The notes beneath the pieces were generated by a model that saw only the letters and a program-made list of their open reading frames with translations, did not search any database and was not told the origin of the DNA. The position numbers and the translations under genes are program-made. Positions 50,182 through 59,951 of a stretch of DNA of 64,000 bases are shown piece after piece; positions within the stretch are counted from its first letter, which is position 1, and the number at the start of each line of letters is the position of its first letter. The stretch is taken from contig JAFUTO010000012.1 in NCBI GenBank assembly GCA_017484205.1, forward strand, positions 1 through 64,000, in the 5' to 3' direction. This DNA comes from Bacilli bacterium. Its GTDB lineage: Bacteria > Bacillota_I > Bacilli_A > RF39 > UBA660.

Positions 50182-52335
50182 ATGCCTTCATATGATATAT
50201 TGGAAGAAAAATTAAAAACTTATATGTCTATAGAAGATTTAGATATAATAAAAAAAGCATACGAATATGCTTTAGAAAAACATTTTGGACAAAAAAGATT
50301 AACTGGAGAAGATTATATAGTACATCCTTTATCAGTTGCATATATTTTATCAAATATAAAAGCGGATAAGGAAACTATATGTGCAGGGCTGCTTCATGAT
50401 GTTTTAGAAGATACTAATACAACAGAAGAAGAAATGAAAAAAATATTTGGTGACACAATAACTACAATTGTATCAGGTGTTACTAAAATAAATAGTATAT
50501 CTTTTAAAGGTGGCGAGACTGAGGCAAGTATAGCTAATCAAAGAAAAATATTAGTTGGTTTAACAGAAGACGTTCGAGTTATAATAGTTAAACTTGCGGA
50601 TAGATTAGACAATATGAGAACTTTATGGGTTCATCCAGAAGAAAAGCAAAAGAAAAAGGCAAGAGAAACTTTGGATATACTAGTACCAATAGCTCATAGA
50701 CTTGGTATGAGTAGTATTAAAAGTGAATTAGAAGAATTATGTTTAAGATACTTAAAACCAGATGTTTATTTTGATGTAGTTGAAAAATTAAACCAAAGTA
50801 AAGCTGAAAGAGATGATTTGGTTTTAAAAATGCAAAATGATGTTAGTGAATTACTTAATGAACATGGTATTAAACATGAAATAAAGGGTAGAGCTAAGAG
50901 TATATATAGCATTTATAAAAAGTTAGATACAGGTAAACGTTTTAGTGATATATATGATTTACTCGCATTAAGGGTATTTGTAGATACAGAAGCTGATTGT
51001 TATCAAGCATTAGGTATAATTCATTCTAAATTTAAACCAATACCAAAAAGGTTTAAAGATTATATCGCGATGCCTAAAACAAACATGTATCAATCATTAC
51101 ATACAACAGTCTTTGGTATTGAAGATCATTTATTTGAAATTCAAATAAGAACATATGAGATGGATGAAGTAGCAGAACATGGTATCGCGTCACATTGGTC
51201 TTACAAGGAACATAAATCTATGAATTCAGCTGCTATGCAAAATGAGATGGAACATAAACTACAATTCTTTAGATCAATAATTGATTTAAAAAATGAAGAA
51301 GATGATGATGCAAGTTTTGTTAATTCAGTTAAAGAAGAATTTAAAGATACAATATATGTTTTTACACCTAAAGGTGATGTTATAGAATTACCAGCAGGGT
51401 CAACTCCTATAGATTTTGCGTATCGTGTTCATACTAATGTTGGTGAAAAAATGGTAGGTGCTATTGTAAATAATCAGATTGTACCACTTGATTATGAACT
51501 TAAAGATAATGACATTATTAAAATAAATACTAATAAAAATTCATTAGGTCCTAATAGAGAATGGCTTAATATGGCTAAAACACCAGCAGCAAAAAATAAA
51601 ATAAAATCATTTTTCAATAAGATTGATAAAGATGAATATGCTAAAAAAGGAGAAGAGTTACTAGCTAAGGAATTAAGAAAGAAAAAAATAAGTGCATCTG
51701 ACTTTCTAACAGATGAGCATATTGATAAATTAACTACAGATTTTAAATTGGGAGACTTAAATGAAATATATATAAATATTGGTAGTAATAAGATAACTCC
51801 AATAGCTGTTATTAATGATATTGAAAATGTAGTTGAATCTAAAGAAGAAGTCATTCTTAGAAAAGCAACTAATCATAAAGAAGTAGTGTTACCTAATATT
51901 AAAAATGATGTCTTAGTAGATGGCATAGATGAAATAAAAGTTAATATTGCTTCATGCTGTAAACCAGTACCTGGAGATAGAATTGTAGGATATATTACGA
52001 GAGGTAATGGCATTACTATTCATAGGATGATGTGTCCTAATGTCAAAGAATTAGAAGAAAGATTTATTGATGTACATTGGAATAAAGAAATTAATAAAAG
52101 ATATCCTACGACTGTGCTTGTTCATACTTTAACTAAAAAAGATATTTTATTTGATATAGTATCTAAAACTTCTAATAATGGTCTATTTATAGAGAGTATT
52201 AATAATATTGGATCATCTGACAATAATACTTACGATATAACTTTACTTGTTGATAATAAAGAGGAATTACTTAAATTTATGAATGATGTTAAATCTATTC
52301 CAGAAGTTAAGGATATTGAAAGGGCAGTAAAATGA
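50182..52335 (+). CDS. rel: Bifunctional (p)ppGpp synthetase/hydrolase (Rel)
   Basis: The 717-residue stringent-response enzyme has an HD hydrolase domain (HPLSVAYIL, LLHDVLEDT with the HD pair intact), synthetase domain (GRAKSIYSIYKKL, FSDIYDLLALRVFVDT), TGS domain (IYVFTPKGDVIELPAGSTPIDFAYRVHT, about 385-445), zinc-finger-like CCKPVPGD and a C-terminal ACT domain. Both activities should be present. The start lies one base after the ComN stop, so translation is coupled. The stop overlaps the dtd start. Confidence 0.97.
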   Translation: MPSYDILEEKLKTYMSIEDLDIIKKAYEYALEKHFGQKRLTGEDYIVHPLSVAYILSNIKADKETICAGLLHDVLEDTNTTEEEMKKIFGDTITTIVSGVTKINSISFKGGETEASIANQRKILVGLTEDVRVIIVKLADRLDNMRTLWVHPEEKQKKKARETLDILVPIAHRLGMSSIKSELEELCLRYLKPDVYFDVVEKLNQSKAERDDLVLKMQNDVSELLNEHGIKHEIKGRAKSIYSIYKKLDTGKRFSDIYDLLALRVFVDTEADCYQALGIIHSKFKPIPKRFKDYIAMPKTNMYQSLHTTVFGIEDHLFEIQIRTYEMDEVAEHGIASHWSYKEHKSMNSAAMQNEMEHKLQFFRSIIDLKNEEDDDASFVNSVKEEFKDTIYVFTPKGDVIELPAGSTPIDFAYRVHTNVGEKMVGAIVNNQIVPLDYELKDNDIIKINTNKNSLGPNREWLNMAKTPAAKNKIKSFFNKIDKDEYAKKGEELLAKELRKKKISASDFLTDEHIDKLTTDFKLGDLNEIYINIGSNKITPIAVINDIENVVESKEEVILRKATNHKEVVLPNIKNDVLVDGIDEIKVNIASCCKPVPGDRIVGYITRGNGITIHRMMCPNVKELEERFIDVHWNKEINKRYPTTVLVHTLTKKDILFDIVSKTSNNGLFIESINNIGSSDNNTYDITLLVDNKEELLKFMNDVKSIPEVKDIERAVK

Positions 52336-52778
52336 GAATATTAGTACAAAGAAGTTTAGAAGCAAAAGTAGAAGTAGATGATAAAATTGTTGGTAGTATT
52401 GAAAAAGGTATGGTAATACTAGTTGGTTTTACATATAATGATACTATAGAAGACATAGACTATTTAATCAATAAAGTGGTTAACCTAAGAATATATGACG
52501 ATGAAAATGGTGTAATGAATAAGTCTATATTAGATGTAGGTGGTGAAATACTTAGTGTCTCACAATTTACTTTATACGCAGATGCTAGCAAAGGTAGACG
52601 ACCTTCATATATTAATGCTTTAAATGGTGATGCTGCTATTAGTTTATACGATGAGTTTAATAAAAGATTAAGCAAGTATATAAATGTTAGTACTGGTATA
52701 TTTGGTGCAGATATGAAAGTATCATTAACTAATGATGGACCAATTACAATTCTATTAGAGAGTAGGAAACATGAATAA
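52332..52778 (+). CDS. dtd: D-aminoacyl-tRNA deacylase
   Basis: The 148-residue product has MRILVQRSLEAKVEVDDKIVG, INKVVNLRIYDDENG, the catalytic-pocket motif SVSQFTLYAD (about 75) and NDGPITILLES (the Gly-cisPro region reads NDGPIT). It recycles D-amino-acid-charged tRNAs. Overlaps rel (ATGA) and the following permease gene by 8 bases, forming a rel-dtd-permease operon. Confidence 0.95.
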   Translation: MRILVQRSLEAKVEVDDKIVGSIEKGMVILVGFTYNDTIEDIDYLINKVVNLRIYDDENGVMNKSILDVGGEILSVSQFTLYADASKGRRPSYINALNGDAAISLYDEFNKRLSKYINVSTGIFGADMKVSLTNDGPITILLESRKHE

Positions 52779-53721
52779 GATAATTATTATGATTTTAATA
52801 TATTTCTTATATAAAGTAGGCTTTTTAGGTAAATTAGTAAATGCTAGTTTACCTTTTATTATGGGGTTTGTACTAGCTTATATAATGTATCCTTTAGAAG
52901 AAAATTTAAATAAAAAAATACCTAAGTATTTAAGTGTTTTAATCATTATAATAATGTTATTATTGTTTATATTTTTAATTATATATATAATAGTACCTAT
53001 ATCATTAAAAGAAGGATATAATTTAATTAATATATTAACTACTTTTATGAATAATATATCTATTCAATATAATATTAATATAGATATAATATTATCTAAA
53101 ATAAATGAATTTATAAATTATAATCATATTATAAATGGCATATCTTTATCTATTAATGTCATAACAAATATAGTAATATGTTTCATTAGTTTTATATATA
53201 TTCTTATAGATATGGACAATATTAGGGATAAAATTAAAAGTATTAATAGTAATTTGGCTGATTATTTAGTATATGTTAATAAAGATTTTAGCAAATATAT
53301 AGGAAGTTTAGTTAAAATAAGCATTATATCTTTTTTTGAATATACTATAGCTTTTATAATTATAGGGCATCCTAATTTCTTGCTTGTTGGTATATTAGCT
53401 GGTGTTTTAAATATGATTCCATATATAGGTGGTATGTTAACTGTATTTATTACAATCTTATTATGCCCTTCAATGATTATTAAAATAAGTATTTTATACA
53501 TAATACTAGGTTTAGTTGATGGATATGTTATATCACCTTTTGTATATGGTAAATATAATAAAATAAATCCAATACTTGGACTTTTTGCTCTTTCAATAGG
53601 AAGTATTTTTGGATTTGTAGGCGCAATATCGTCATTTCCTATATTAGTCATAATAATATCAAGTTATAATTATCTTAAAGAAAATAATATAGATATAAAA
53701 AAGATAGTAAATTTATTTTAA
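52771..53721 (+). CDS. AI-2E family transporter (UPF0118)
   Basis: The 316-residue membrane protein has about seven to eight hydrophobic spans, a central amphipathic region (about 85-130), and the family core GILAGVLNMIPYIGGMLTVFITILL (about 210-240) with GYVISPFVYGKYNKINPILGLFALSIGS. Members include AI-2 exporters and Na+/H+ antiporters. The substrate is not assignable. It is co-transcribed with rel and dtd. Confidence 0.9.
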   Translation: MNKIIIMILIYFLYKVGFLGKLVNASLPFIMGFVLAYIMYPLEENLNKKIPKYLSVLIIIIMLLLFIFLIIYIIVPISLKEGYNLINILTTFMNNISIQYNINIDIILSKINEFINYNHIINGISLSINVITNIVICFISFIYILIDMDNIRDKIKSINSNLADYLVYVNKDFSKYIGSLVKISIISFFEYTIAFIIIGHPNFLLVGILAGVLNMIPYIGGMLTVFITILLCPSMIIKISILYIILGLVDGYVISPFVYGKYNKINPILGLFALSIGSIFGFVGAISSFPILVIIISSYNYLKENNIDIKKIVNLF

Positions 53722-53796
53722 ATACAATTAATAATATTCTGGTAGGTAACATAATAAAAGTGAGTATTATAATTAATTACTTACATATAATATTAA

Positions 53797-53873
53797 TGGT
53801 CTCAGCAGTAGGATTTGAACCTACAACATCTAGTTCCCAAAACTAGTGCACTACCTAGTTGTGCTATGCTGAG
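53797..53873 (-). tRNA. tRNA-Pro (anticodon TGG)
   Basis: On the minus strand the 77-nt sequence folds fully. The acceptor is CTCAGCA/TGCTGAG with A73 and encoded CCA, the D stem GCAC/GTGC, the anticodon stem CTAGT/ACTAG with loop TTTGGGA (anticodon TGG, G37 as usual for Pro), and the T arm GTAGG-TTCAAAT-CCTAC. A TATAAT box (complement of 53883-53888) lies just upstream. Confidence 0.95.
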
Positions 53874-53875
53874 AT

Positions 53876-53957
53876 TTGACAAATTATACTAAGCTATGCT
53901 ATAATTTAGTCATTAAAGGAATGCCTGAGATGGAATCATCAAGGACATTTCTTTTTT
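53876..53957 (+). ncRNA. Short RNA unit 1: consensus promoter followed by a terminator hairpin
   Basis: TTGACA (53876-53881) and TATAAT (53900-53905), 18 bases apart, drive a transcript from about 53912. The only content is an imperfect hairpin, AAGGAATG (53916-53923) with CATTTCTT (53946-53953), ending in six T residues. No open reading frame follows. It reads as a roughly 45-nt RNA, divergent from tRNA-Pro. Function unknown. Confidence 0.5.
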
Positions 53958-54080
53958 ATTTTCTTTTGTATATTTTAATGTATATTACTATTGAAATATA
54001 TGCAATTCTAATATAATAGAAATATTTTGTATAATTATAATAATTTTAAATATAATATTAGTGATCATTGTATGATCAAA

Positions 54081-54165
54081 TTGACTCATCATAGTTTTTA
54101 TGCTATAATTGTAGTCATGAGAAGTGAACTTGTTGCTTGTGCAGTGGGTGTCACTTCTTTTTTTT
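54081..54165 (+). ncRNA. Short RNA unit 2: consensus promoter followed by a terminator hairpin
   Basis: TTGACT (54081-54086) and TATAAT (54104-54109), 17 bases apart, precede a start near 54116. The transcript folds as GAGAAGTGA / TCACTTCT (about 54119-54158) followed by eight or more T residues. This repeats the layout of unit 1, about 200 bases upstream. It could be a small RNA or an attenuated leader of uvrC, whose start is at 54252. Confidence 0.5.
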
Positions 54166-54251
54166 GTATATTCCTAATATAATTGTTATTGTTTAAAACA
54201 TAATATTATTGTATAATTAACTTAATAAATTACTAACAAGAAGGTGATATT

Positions 54252-56024
54252 ATGCTTAAAAATATTAGAGATAAACTCACTTTATTACCAACAAGTCCTG
54301 GATGTTACTTAATGAAAGATAAAACAGGTACTATTATATATGTAGGTAAAGCAAAAAATTTAAAAAGAAGAGTTAGTTCATATTTTAATAGAACACATAC
54401 TGGTAAAACAGCTAGACTTGTAAAAGATATAGTAGATTTTGAATATATCGTTGTTGGTAGTAATACAGAATCATTAGTACTTGAAATAAATTTAATAAAA
54501 AAATATGATCCTAAATATAATATTTTACTTAGAGATGATAAAAGTTATCCATATATAGAACTTACGAATGAAAAATATCCTAGATTGTTAGTAGTTAGAA
54601 ATATTAATTTAAAGAAAAACAATAGAAATAGAATGTATGGGCCATATCCTAATGTAGGTGCGGCTAGAGAAACGGTTAATTTACTTAATAGATTATATCC
54701 TTTAAGAAAATGTAATACAATGCCTAAAAGACCTTGTTTATATTATCATATAGGTGAATGTTTAGGATATTGTTTTAAAGATATAGATAATAGTACTATA
54801 AAACAAATGGAAGACGAGATAATTAAATTTCTTAAAGGTGATGCATCTATAGTTATAAAAAAACTAGAAGATGAGATGGAAAAAGAAAGTAGTTTAATGC
54901 ATTATGAAAAAGCTAAAGAGTTAAAAGAATTACTTGATTATGTTAATATTACTTTAGTAAAACAAAAGGTTGAGATAAATGATACTAAGGATATAGATGT
55001 ATTTGGTTATTATATTGATAAAGGATATTTAAGTGTACAAGTATTTTTTATAAGAGGGTCTAAATTGGTAGAAAGACATAGTAAGATATGGCCAATAATA
55101 GATGAAGTAGATGAAGAATTAACTAAATATATAAGTTATTTTTATAATAAAGATGTGTTGCTTCCAAAAGAAATATTAGTACCTAATATAGTTGATATGG
55201 AACTTATAAAAGAGTATTTAAATGTCAATATATCAAGTCCTAGTAGAGGCGTTAAGAAAAATATAATAGATATGGCATGTGATAATGCTAAAATATCATT
55301 AGAAGAAAAATTTGATTTAATTAAAAAAGATGAAGCAAGGACTTATGAAGCGAACGAAGAACTAAAAAATATATTAGGTTTAGAAAAATTAGATAGAATA
55401 GAATTATTTGATAATAGTCATTTGTTTGGAAGTTTTAATGTGTCAGGTATGGTTGTATTTATAGAAGGATTACCTGCAAAAAATGAATATCGTAAATTTA
55501 AAATAACAAATGATAAAAATGATGATTATGGTACGATGCGTGAGGCTATGTATCGGAGATATTTTAGAGTATTAAAAGATAATTTAACTAGACCTGATTT
55601 AATTATTGTAGATGGTGGTAAAGGTCAAATGACAGTAGCGCATGAAGTAATTGATGGACTGCATATGAATATACCAATAGTGGGGTTAAAAAAAGATGAT
55701 AAACATAGTACTAATGCTTTGATATATGACAAGGAAATAGAAATAGATAAAAGTAGTAATCTATTTCATTATCTGGAAAGAATGCAGGATGAAGTACATA
55801 ATTTTACTATAAATTATCATAGAAAACTAAGAAGTAAAGGGGCTATTACATCTATTTTAGATAATATAGAAGGTATAGGACCTAATAGGAGAAATGAATT
55901 ATTAAAAAAATTTAGATCTATTAAGAAAATGAGTGAGGCAAGTATTGAAGAGTTAGATGAGATACTTCCACATAAAGTATCAGTTAATTTAAAAGAATTT
56001 TTAGAAAGTTATAGAGGTGTGTAG
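54252..56024 (+). CDS. uvrC: UvrABC system protein C
   Basis: The 590-residue excision nuclease subunit has an N-terminal GIY-YIG domain (LPTSPGCYLMKDKTGTIIYVGKAKNLKRRVSSYF), a Cys-containing segment (CLYYHIGECLGYC), a UVR helix near 205-230, an RNase H-like C-terminal nuclease (RIELFDNSHLFG, IIVDGGKGQM) and terminal helix-hairpin-helix (IEGIGPNRRNELL). It cuts both sides of bulky lesions. GAAGGTGAT precedes the start. Confidence 0.97.
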   Translation: MLKNIRDKLTLLPTSPGCYLMKDKTGTIIYVGKAKNLKRRVSSYFNRTHTGKTARLVKDIVDFEYIVVGSNTESLVLEINLIKKYDPKYNILLRDDKSYPYIELTNEKYPRLLVVRNINLKKNNRNRMYGPYPNVGAARETVNLLNRLYPLRKCNTMPKRPCLYYHIGECLGYCFKDIDNSTIKQMEDEIIKFLKGDASIVIKKLEDEMEKESSLMHYEKAKELKELLDYVNITLVKQKVEINDTKDIDVFGYYIDKGYLSVQVFFIRGSKLVERHSKIWPIIDEVDEELTKYISYFYNKDVLLPKEILVPNIVDMELIKEYLNVNISSPSRGVKKNIIDMACDNAKISLEEKFDLIKKDEARTYEANEELKNILGLEKLDRIELFDNSHLFGSFNVSGMVVFIEGLPAKNEYRKFKITNDKNDDYGTMREAMYRRYFRVLKDNLTRPDLIIVDGGKGQMTVAHEVIDGLHMNIPIVGLKKDDKHSTNALIYDKEIEIDKSSNLFHYLERMQDEVHNFTINYHRKLRSKGAITSILDNIEGIGPNRRNELLKKFRSIKKMSEASIEELDEILPHKVSVNLKEFLESYRGV

Positions 56025-56025
56025 T

Positions 56026-56346
56026 ATGAATGGAATTTTAGTAGATGAATTTGGTGGTTTAGGAGCAGTTATTTCAATAGGATTTATAATATTAGTATTA
56101 TTTGTAGTACTTAGATTTTTTAAAATGATATTTTCTCCTGCATTTATAGGATTTCTATTATCATTAGTATCTTATTTTGTATATGATTATTTCTTATTTG
56201 GTTTATTAAGAGTAGTTGCATGTATAGCATTGTTATTATGCGTTACTGGATTCAGTGATAGAGGACTTATTGGTAGAATATTTGCTTTGATAGGTACAAT
56301 GTTATCTTTATATTTAATTATTACAGGTTTAGGATTTGCGATATAA
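56026..56346 (+). CDS. Small polytopic membrane protein
   Basis: This 106-residue protein has an N-terminal short segment followed by three or four hydrophobic stretches (about 14-33, 38-55, 60-80, 85-105) and few charges. No family is recognised. The ATG at 56026 follows the uvrC stop by one base. An in-frame GTG three codons earlier overlaps uvrC. It is probably expressed with uvrC. Confidence 0.7.
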   Translation: MNGILVDEFGGLGAVISIGFIILVLFVVLRFFKMIFSPAFIGFLLSLVSYFVYDYFLFGLLRVVACIALLLCVTGFSDRGLIGRIFALIGTMLSLYLIITGLGFAI

Positions 56347-56371
56347 AAGACACATTTAGTGTCTTTTATCT
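56345..56371 (+). terminator. Terminator after uvrC operon
   Basis: AAAAGACAC / GTGTCTTTT hairpin followed by a T-rich stretch. Confidence 0.7.
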
Positions 56372-56425
56372 TGTTTAAATTTTTAAATTATGTTAATATA
56401 AATATAGTAGAAAGTAGGAATACAT

Positions 56426-58894
56426 ATGAATAGAAAAGGATTTACTTTAATTGAATTGTTAGCGGTAGTAATAATATTAGCTATAGTAGCTTTAATAGCA
56501 GTACCAATAGTTAATACAATAACTGATGAAGCAAAATATGATGCAGCTGATGCAAGTATTAATGAGTATATAAATGGTGTTAATTCATTAAGCACAGTAT
56601 CTAAATCATCAATAGTTAGTAGTGATTATTCACTTGATGTAGGTAAAAAACATATACTAGAAACTGGTGTTAATGATGATGAATTAGCTAAAGTAGATTT
56701 TACTGGTGTAGGACCTACATATGCTTATATGATATTTGATAGGGCCACTAAGGAAGTAAAAATAGGACACTTTTGTATTAATGGTTTTAATATAGATTAT
56801 AATTATAATGAAGGTACTAGTAAGTCATATAATGATTACTGTAATGGTGATTGGGTTGATTTAAGTGGTAGTGGTTTATTTGATGAAAATGATGAACTAG
56901 TTGCGTCTTGGGAAGAATTAGTAGATGATTATGGTTTGCTTATTGAAGATGACTATGCTTCTTATGAATCTACTTACGATAATAGTTGTTCTAAAAATCC
57001 ACATTCAGGTTATAATGTATTAAAAGATCCTGCTTTAGCAACAGGTGTTAAATTAGTAATACCCGCTATTGTAAAAAAGATTGGTGGAAATGCAATGTGT
57101 AATGAAGATTTACTAGAAACTGTTGTTTTTCCTAAATCATTACAAACTATAAATTCTTATGCTTTTTCTAATAATAGTAAATTAAAAAATATTGTTTTTG
57201 CTGAAGACGGTGAATTAGAACTTATAAATCAAGGCGCATTTGAAAATAATTATTCTATTGAAGAACTTACTATACCAGCAAGTGTTAAATATATAAAGAA
57301 TCATGCCTTTGCTTCTAGTAATGATCTTATACCTATGAATATTACGAATATAACATTTGAAGCAGGTTCACAATTAGAATATTTATCTGGATTCGATAAT
57401 AATCAATATTTAGAAAAAATAGATATACCTGAATCTGTTAAAGTTATAGGAGATTACGCTTTTTATAATAATCGTTCTATGACAAGTTTATATATTCCTA
57501 AAAATGTTGAAAGGATAAATGAATCTGCGTTTAGTGGAGAGTATGACCATAATTGTTTAGCAAATAGTACTGGTCTAAGATGTTACCTTGATTCGACAAA
57601 ACCAATGCGAATTAGTACCATAACTTTTGCACCTGATAGTAAATTACAAGATATAGGTCCTCGTGCATTTTATAATAATAATTCCCTTACTGATATAGAA
57701 TTTCCAAGTTCTTTAAAAAATATAAAAAATCAAGCTTTTTCTGAAAATTCATCATTAACCAATGTTACTTTTAATGAGGGATTAAAAATTATAGGATATA
57801 ATTCTTTCGAACAGGATCAACAGATAAAGGAAATCGTTATTCCTTCATCTGTTGTTGAAATACAAGATATAGCCTTTGCATATGATTATAATATAGGAAA
57901 AATTACATTTGCCAAAGATGAATATGGAAATAACGCATTGGAAAAAATAGATTATTCTGCTTTCCGTTTAAATACTAAAATAACAGAATTAGAAATTCCA
58001 AAAAGTGTTAAGTATATTGGTACTTTTGCTTTTGGTGCTAACAGTGAAGGTAATGATTATCCGTATTATATGAATATTGAAAAATTGACTTTTGAAAAAG
58101 AAAGTGTTTTGGAAACAATAGAGGCAAATGCTTTTAGATGCAATAAATATTTAAAAGAATTAACAATTCCAGCTAGTGTAAAGTTTATTGGTGGCTACGC
58201 ATTTTCGCCTCATACTAGTGAAGAAACTGGAGCATGTAGTGATAGTAGTATAGAAAAATTAACGTTTGAAGAAGGAAGTAAACTTGAATATATAGGTGCT
58301 TATGCTTTCACTAATCATAAATTAAAAGAACTGACAATTCCAGCTTCAGTTTCATGGATATATAATAATGCTTTTGCGCAAAATGGCAATAGTAGTAACA
58401 AGGCGACACTAAAAACTATAATATTTGAGCCAAATTATGCTCAAAATTCATTTCTAAATATGTATACAGCAGTATTCCAAGATAATGCTAGTGTTGTTGA
58501 AGTTAAATTGCCTCCTCAATTAAAAGGTCTTTGGGAAAAAAGTTTTTATGGTTTAGCCTATGCAACTATTGATTTTAGCGCGACTACGTCTAATTTCACA
58601 TATATAAAAAAATATGCTTTCACTAATAACCAAGTTATGACATCAATTACTATTCCGGAAAGTGTAAAAAAAATAGGAGAAGGGATTTTTAATAATTCAA
58701 GGATTGAAACCATAAAAGTTAAAAGAAATCAAATATATAACAGCGATGGTGAGTTATATGCAGATGGTAATAATAATGAGAATAGATCAGTTAGCCCTTT
58801 TTGGAATTGTAGAAGATACGTAGATAAAAAAGGTGATGTCCCAGCATATTGCGATGGCGATGACTACATCAATGTTGAGTGGCTTCCTGAATAA
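56426..58894 (+). CDS. Prepilin-type leader fused to a BspA-like leucine-rich repeat protein
   Basis: The 822-residue protein begins with a class III prepilin signal, MNRKGFTLIELLAVVIILAI (Gly5-Phe6 cleavage, Glu at mature position 5). A pilin-like helix and small domain follow (to about 150), then a long array of BspA-type LRR_5 repeats (about 195-790) built on LTIPASVKYIxxxAF and LTFExGSKLEYI units. BspA repeats occur in adhesins of oral and gut bacteria and protists. The fusion suggests an adhesin displayed through pilin-type assembly. The prepilin machinery is outside the window. The ATG is 8 bases after an AAGTAGG-type site. Confidence 0.9.
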   Translation: MNRKGFTLIELLAVVIILAIVALIAVPIVNTITDEAKYDAADASINEYINGVNSLSTVSKSSIVSSDYSLDVGKKHILETGVNDDELAKVDFTGVGPTYAYMIFDRATKEVKIGHFCINGFNIDYNYNEGTSKSYNDYCNGDWVDLSGSGLFDENDELVASWEELVDDYGLLIEDDYASYESTYDNSCSKNPHSGYNVLKDPALATGVKLVIPAIVKKIGGNAMCNEDLLETVVFPKSLQTINSYAFSNNSKLKNIVFAEDGELELINQGAFENNYSIEELTIPASVKYIKNHAFASSNDLIPMNITNITFEAGSQLEYLSGFDNNQYLEKIDIPESVKVIGDYAFYNNRSMTSLYIPKNVERINESAFSGEYDHNCLANSTGLRCYLDSTKPMRISTITFAPDSKLQDIGPRAFYNNNSLTDIEFPSSLKNIKNQAFSENSSLTNVTFNEGLKIIGYNSFEQDQQIKEIVIPSSVVEIQDIAFAYDYNIGKITFAKDEYGNNALEKIDYSAFRLNTKITELEIPKSVKYIGTFAFGANSEGNDYPYYMNIEKLTFEKESVLETIEANAFRCNKYLKELTIPASVKFIGGYAFSPHTSEETGACSDSSIEKLTFEEGSKLEYIGAYAFTNHKLKELTIPASVSWIYNNAFAQNGNSSNKATLKTIIFEPNYAQNSFLNMYTAVFQDNASVVEVKLPPQLKGLWEKSFYGLAYATIDFSATTSNFTYIKKYAFTNNQVMTSITIPESVKKIGEGIFNNSRIETIKVKRNQIYNSDGELYADGNNNENRSVSPFWNCRRYVDKKGDVPAYCDGDDYINVEWLPE

Positions 58895-58919
58895 AAGGAT
58901 ATATTATATATCCTTTTTA
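58891..58919 (+). terminator. Terminator after the prepilin-LRR gene
   Basis: AAAAGGATATA / TATATCCTTTTT hairpin ending in T residues. Confidence 0.65.
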
Positions 58920-58972
58920 ATTTGACAAAATATATATTTTTGATAGAATATATACCTATAAAGAGGGCTGAT

Positions 58973-59890
58973 ATGATGAAATTAAAATGGAATATAGTTA
59001 AATTAAGAGAATTATTAAGTGAAAAAGAAACTGAATTAGAACTTGAAAAAGAAAGTAATAGAATTAATACCAAAACTTTTTCTAGTATAGATCAAATAGA
59101 ATATGATATTCAAACTTTAAGATATATGCTTAGTATGCCATTAATTGATGTAAAGAAATTTAAAAATAACATGACTTGTTATAAAATACTTGCCTCTCAA
59201 ATTGATATCAAAAATGTTAAAATACCTACATATTTATATAAATCTAAATTAAAAGATGTAGGTAATAAGGATATGATAGATTTAGTTAAATTTACATTAA
59301 ATGAAGATGATAAATATTTATTAGAAAGATTAATTGATAATGAACAAATTAATATCTCGCATAATGATTCAATGATGGATTATACTGGATATATAATAGG
59401 TGAAGGTAATGTATATATTAATGTTAATTATGCAGGACCTATTAGAACACCATTAGTATTAATGCATGAATTAGGACATGCTAAACAATATTTGGATTTA
59501 TATGATAGAGATGAATTTTTATGGTTATATACAAGTTATTTTAATGAAGTAGATTCTATTTTAAATGAGATGATATTTTTAGATGAAATATCTATGCTTT
59601 TACCAAAAGAAGAAGTGAAAAGAGAAAAATATTATTTTTTATTAAATTATATTAAAACAATAGATACAGCTAATGATACACTTACATCATACCAATATTC
59701 ATATTTAGTCGCGCATTACTTCTTTGATCTGTATAAAAATAATAGGATATTATTTGAAAAGAAATATAAAAAATTCAATGATTTAGTTAAGACTAATATA
59801 GATGAGAATAGTATTTTATATAGTCTAAAAATTAGTAGTGATGATATGACTGAAGCATATAAAAATTATATTAAAAAATATAGAAAGTAG
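58973..59890 (+). CDS. HELGH-motif zinc metallopeptidase-like protein
   Basis: This 305-residue protein has a charged coiled-coil N-terminus (about 1-45), then a catalytic-like half with LVLMHELGHAKQYLDL (HExxH type, about 163-167) and, about 30 residues later, FNEVDSILNEMIF, which could supply the third zinc ligand. This pattern is reminiscent of M3/oligoendopeptidase-like gluzincins, but the sequence is too short and divergent for firm assignment. No signal peptide is seen. The two adjacent ATGs at 58973 and 58976 are both possible. Confidence 0.7.
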   Translation: MMKLKWNIVKLRELLSEKETELELEKESNRINTKTFSSIDQIEYDIQTLRYMLSMPLIDVKKFKNNMTCYKILASQIDIKNVKIPTYLYKSKLKDVGNKDMIDLVKFTLNEDDKYLLERLIDNEQINISHNDSMMDYTGYIIGEGNVYINVNYAGPIRTPLVLMHELGHAKQYLDLYDRDEFLWLYTSYFNEVDSILNEMIFLDEISMLLPKEEVKREKYYFLLNYIKTIDTANDTLTSYQYSYLVAHYFFDLYKNNRILFEKKYKKFNDLVKTNIDENSILYSLKISSDDMTEAYKNYIKKYRK

Positions 59891-59908
59891 TATATCTACT
59901 TTTTTCTT
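59885..59908 (+). terminator. Terminator after the metallopeptidase-like gene
   Basis: AAAGTAGTA / TATCTACTTT hairpin followed by T residues. Confidence 0.6.
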
Positions 59909-59951
59909 TGCATAAACATCTGTTCGTGTTATAATATTAATAGGTGATAAT

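Noticed and set aside
53262-53651. 129-codon minus-strand open frame inside the AI-2E permease gene
   Set aside because: Antisense to conserved membrane-protein sequence; no start context and no family resemblance.
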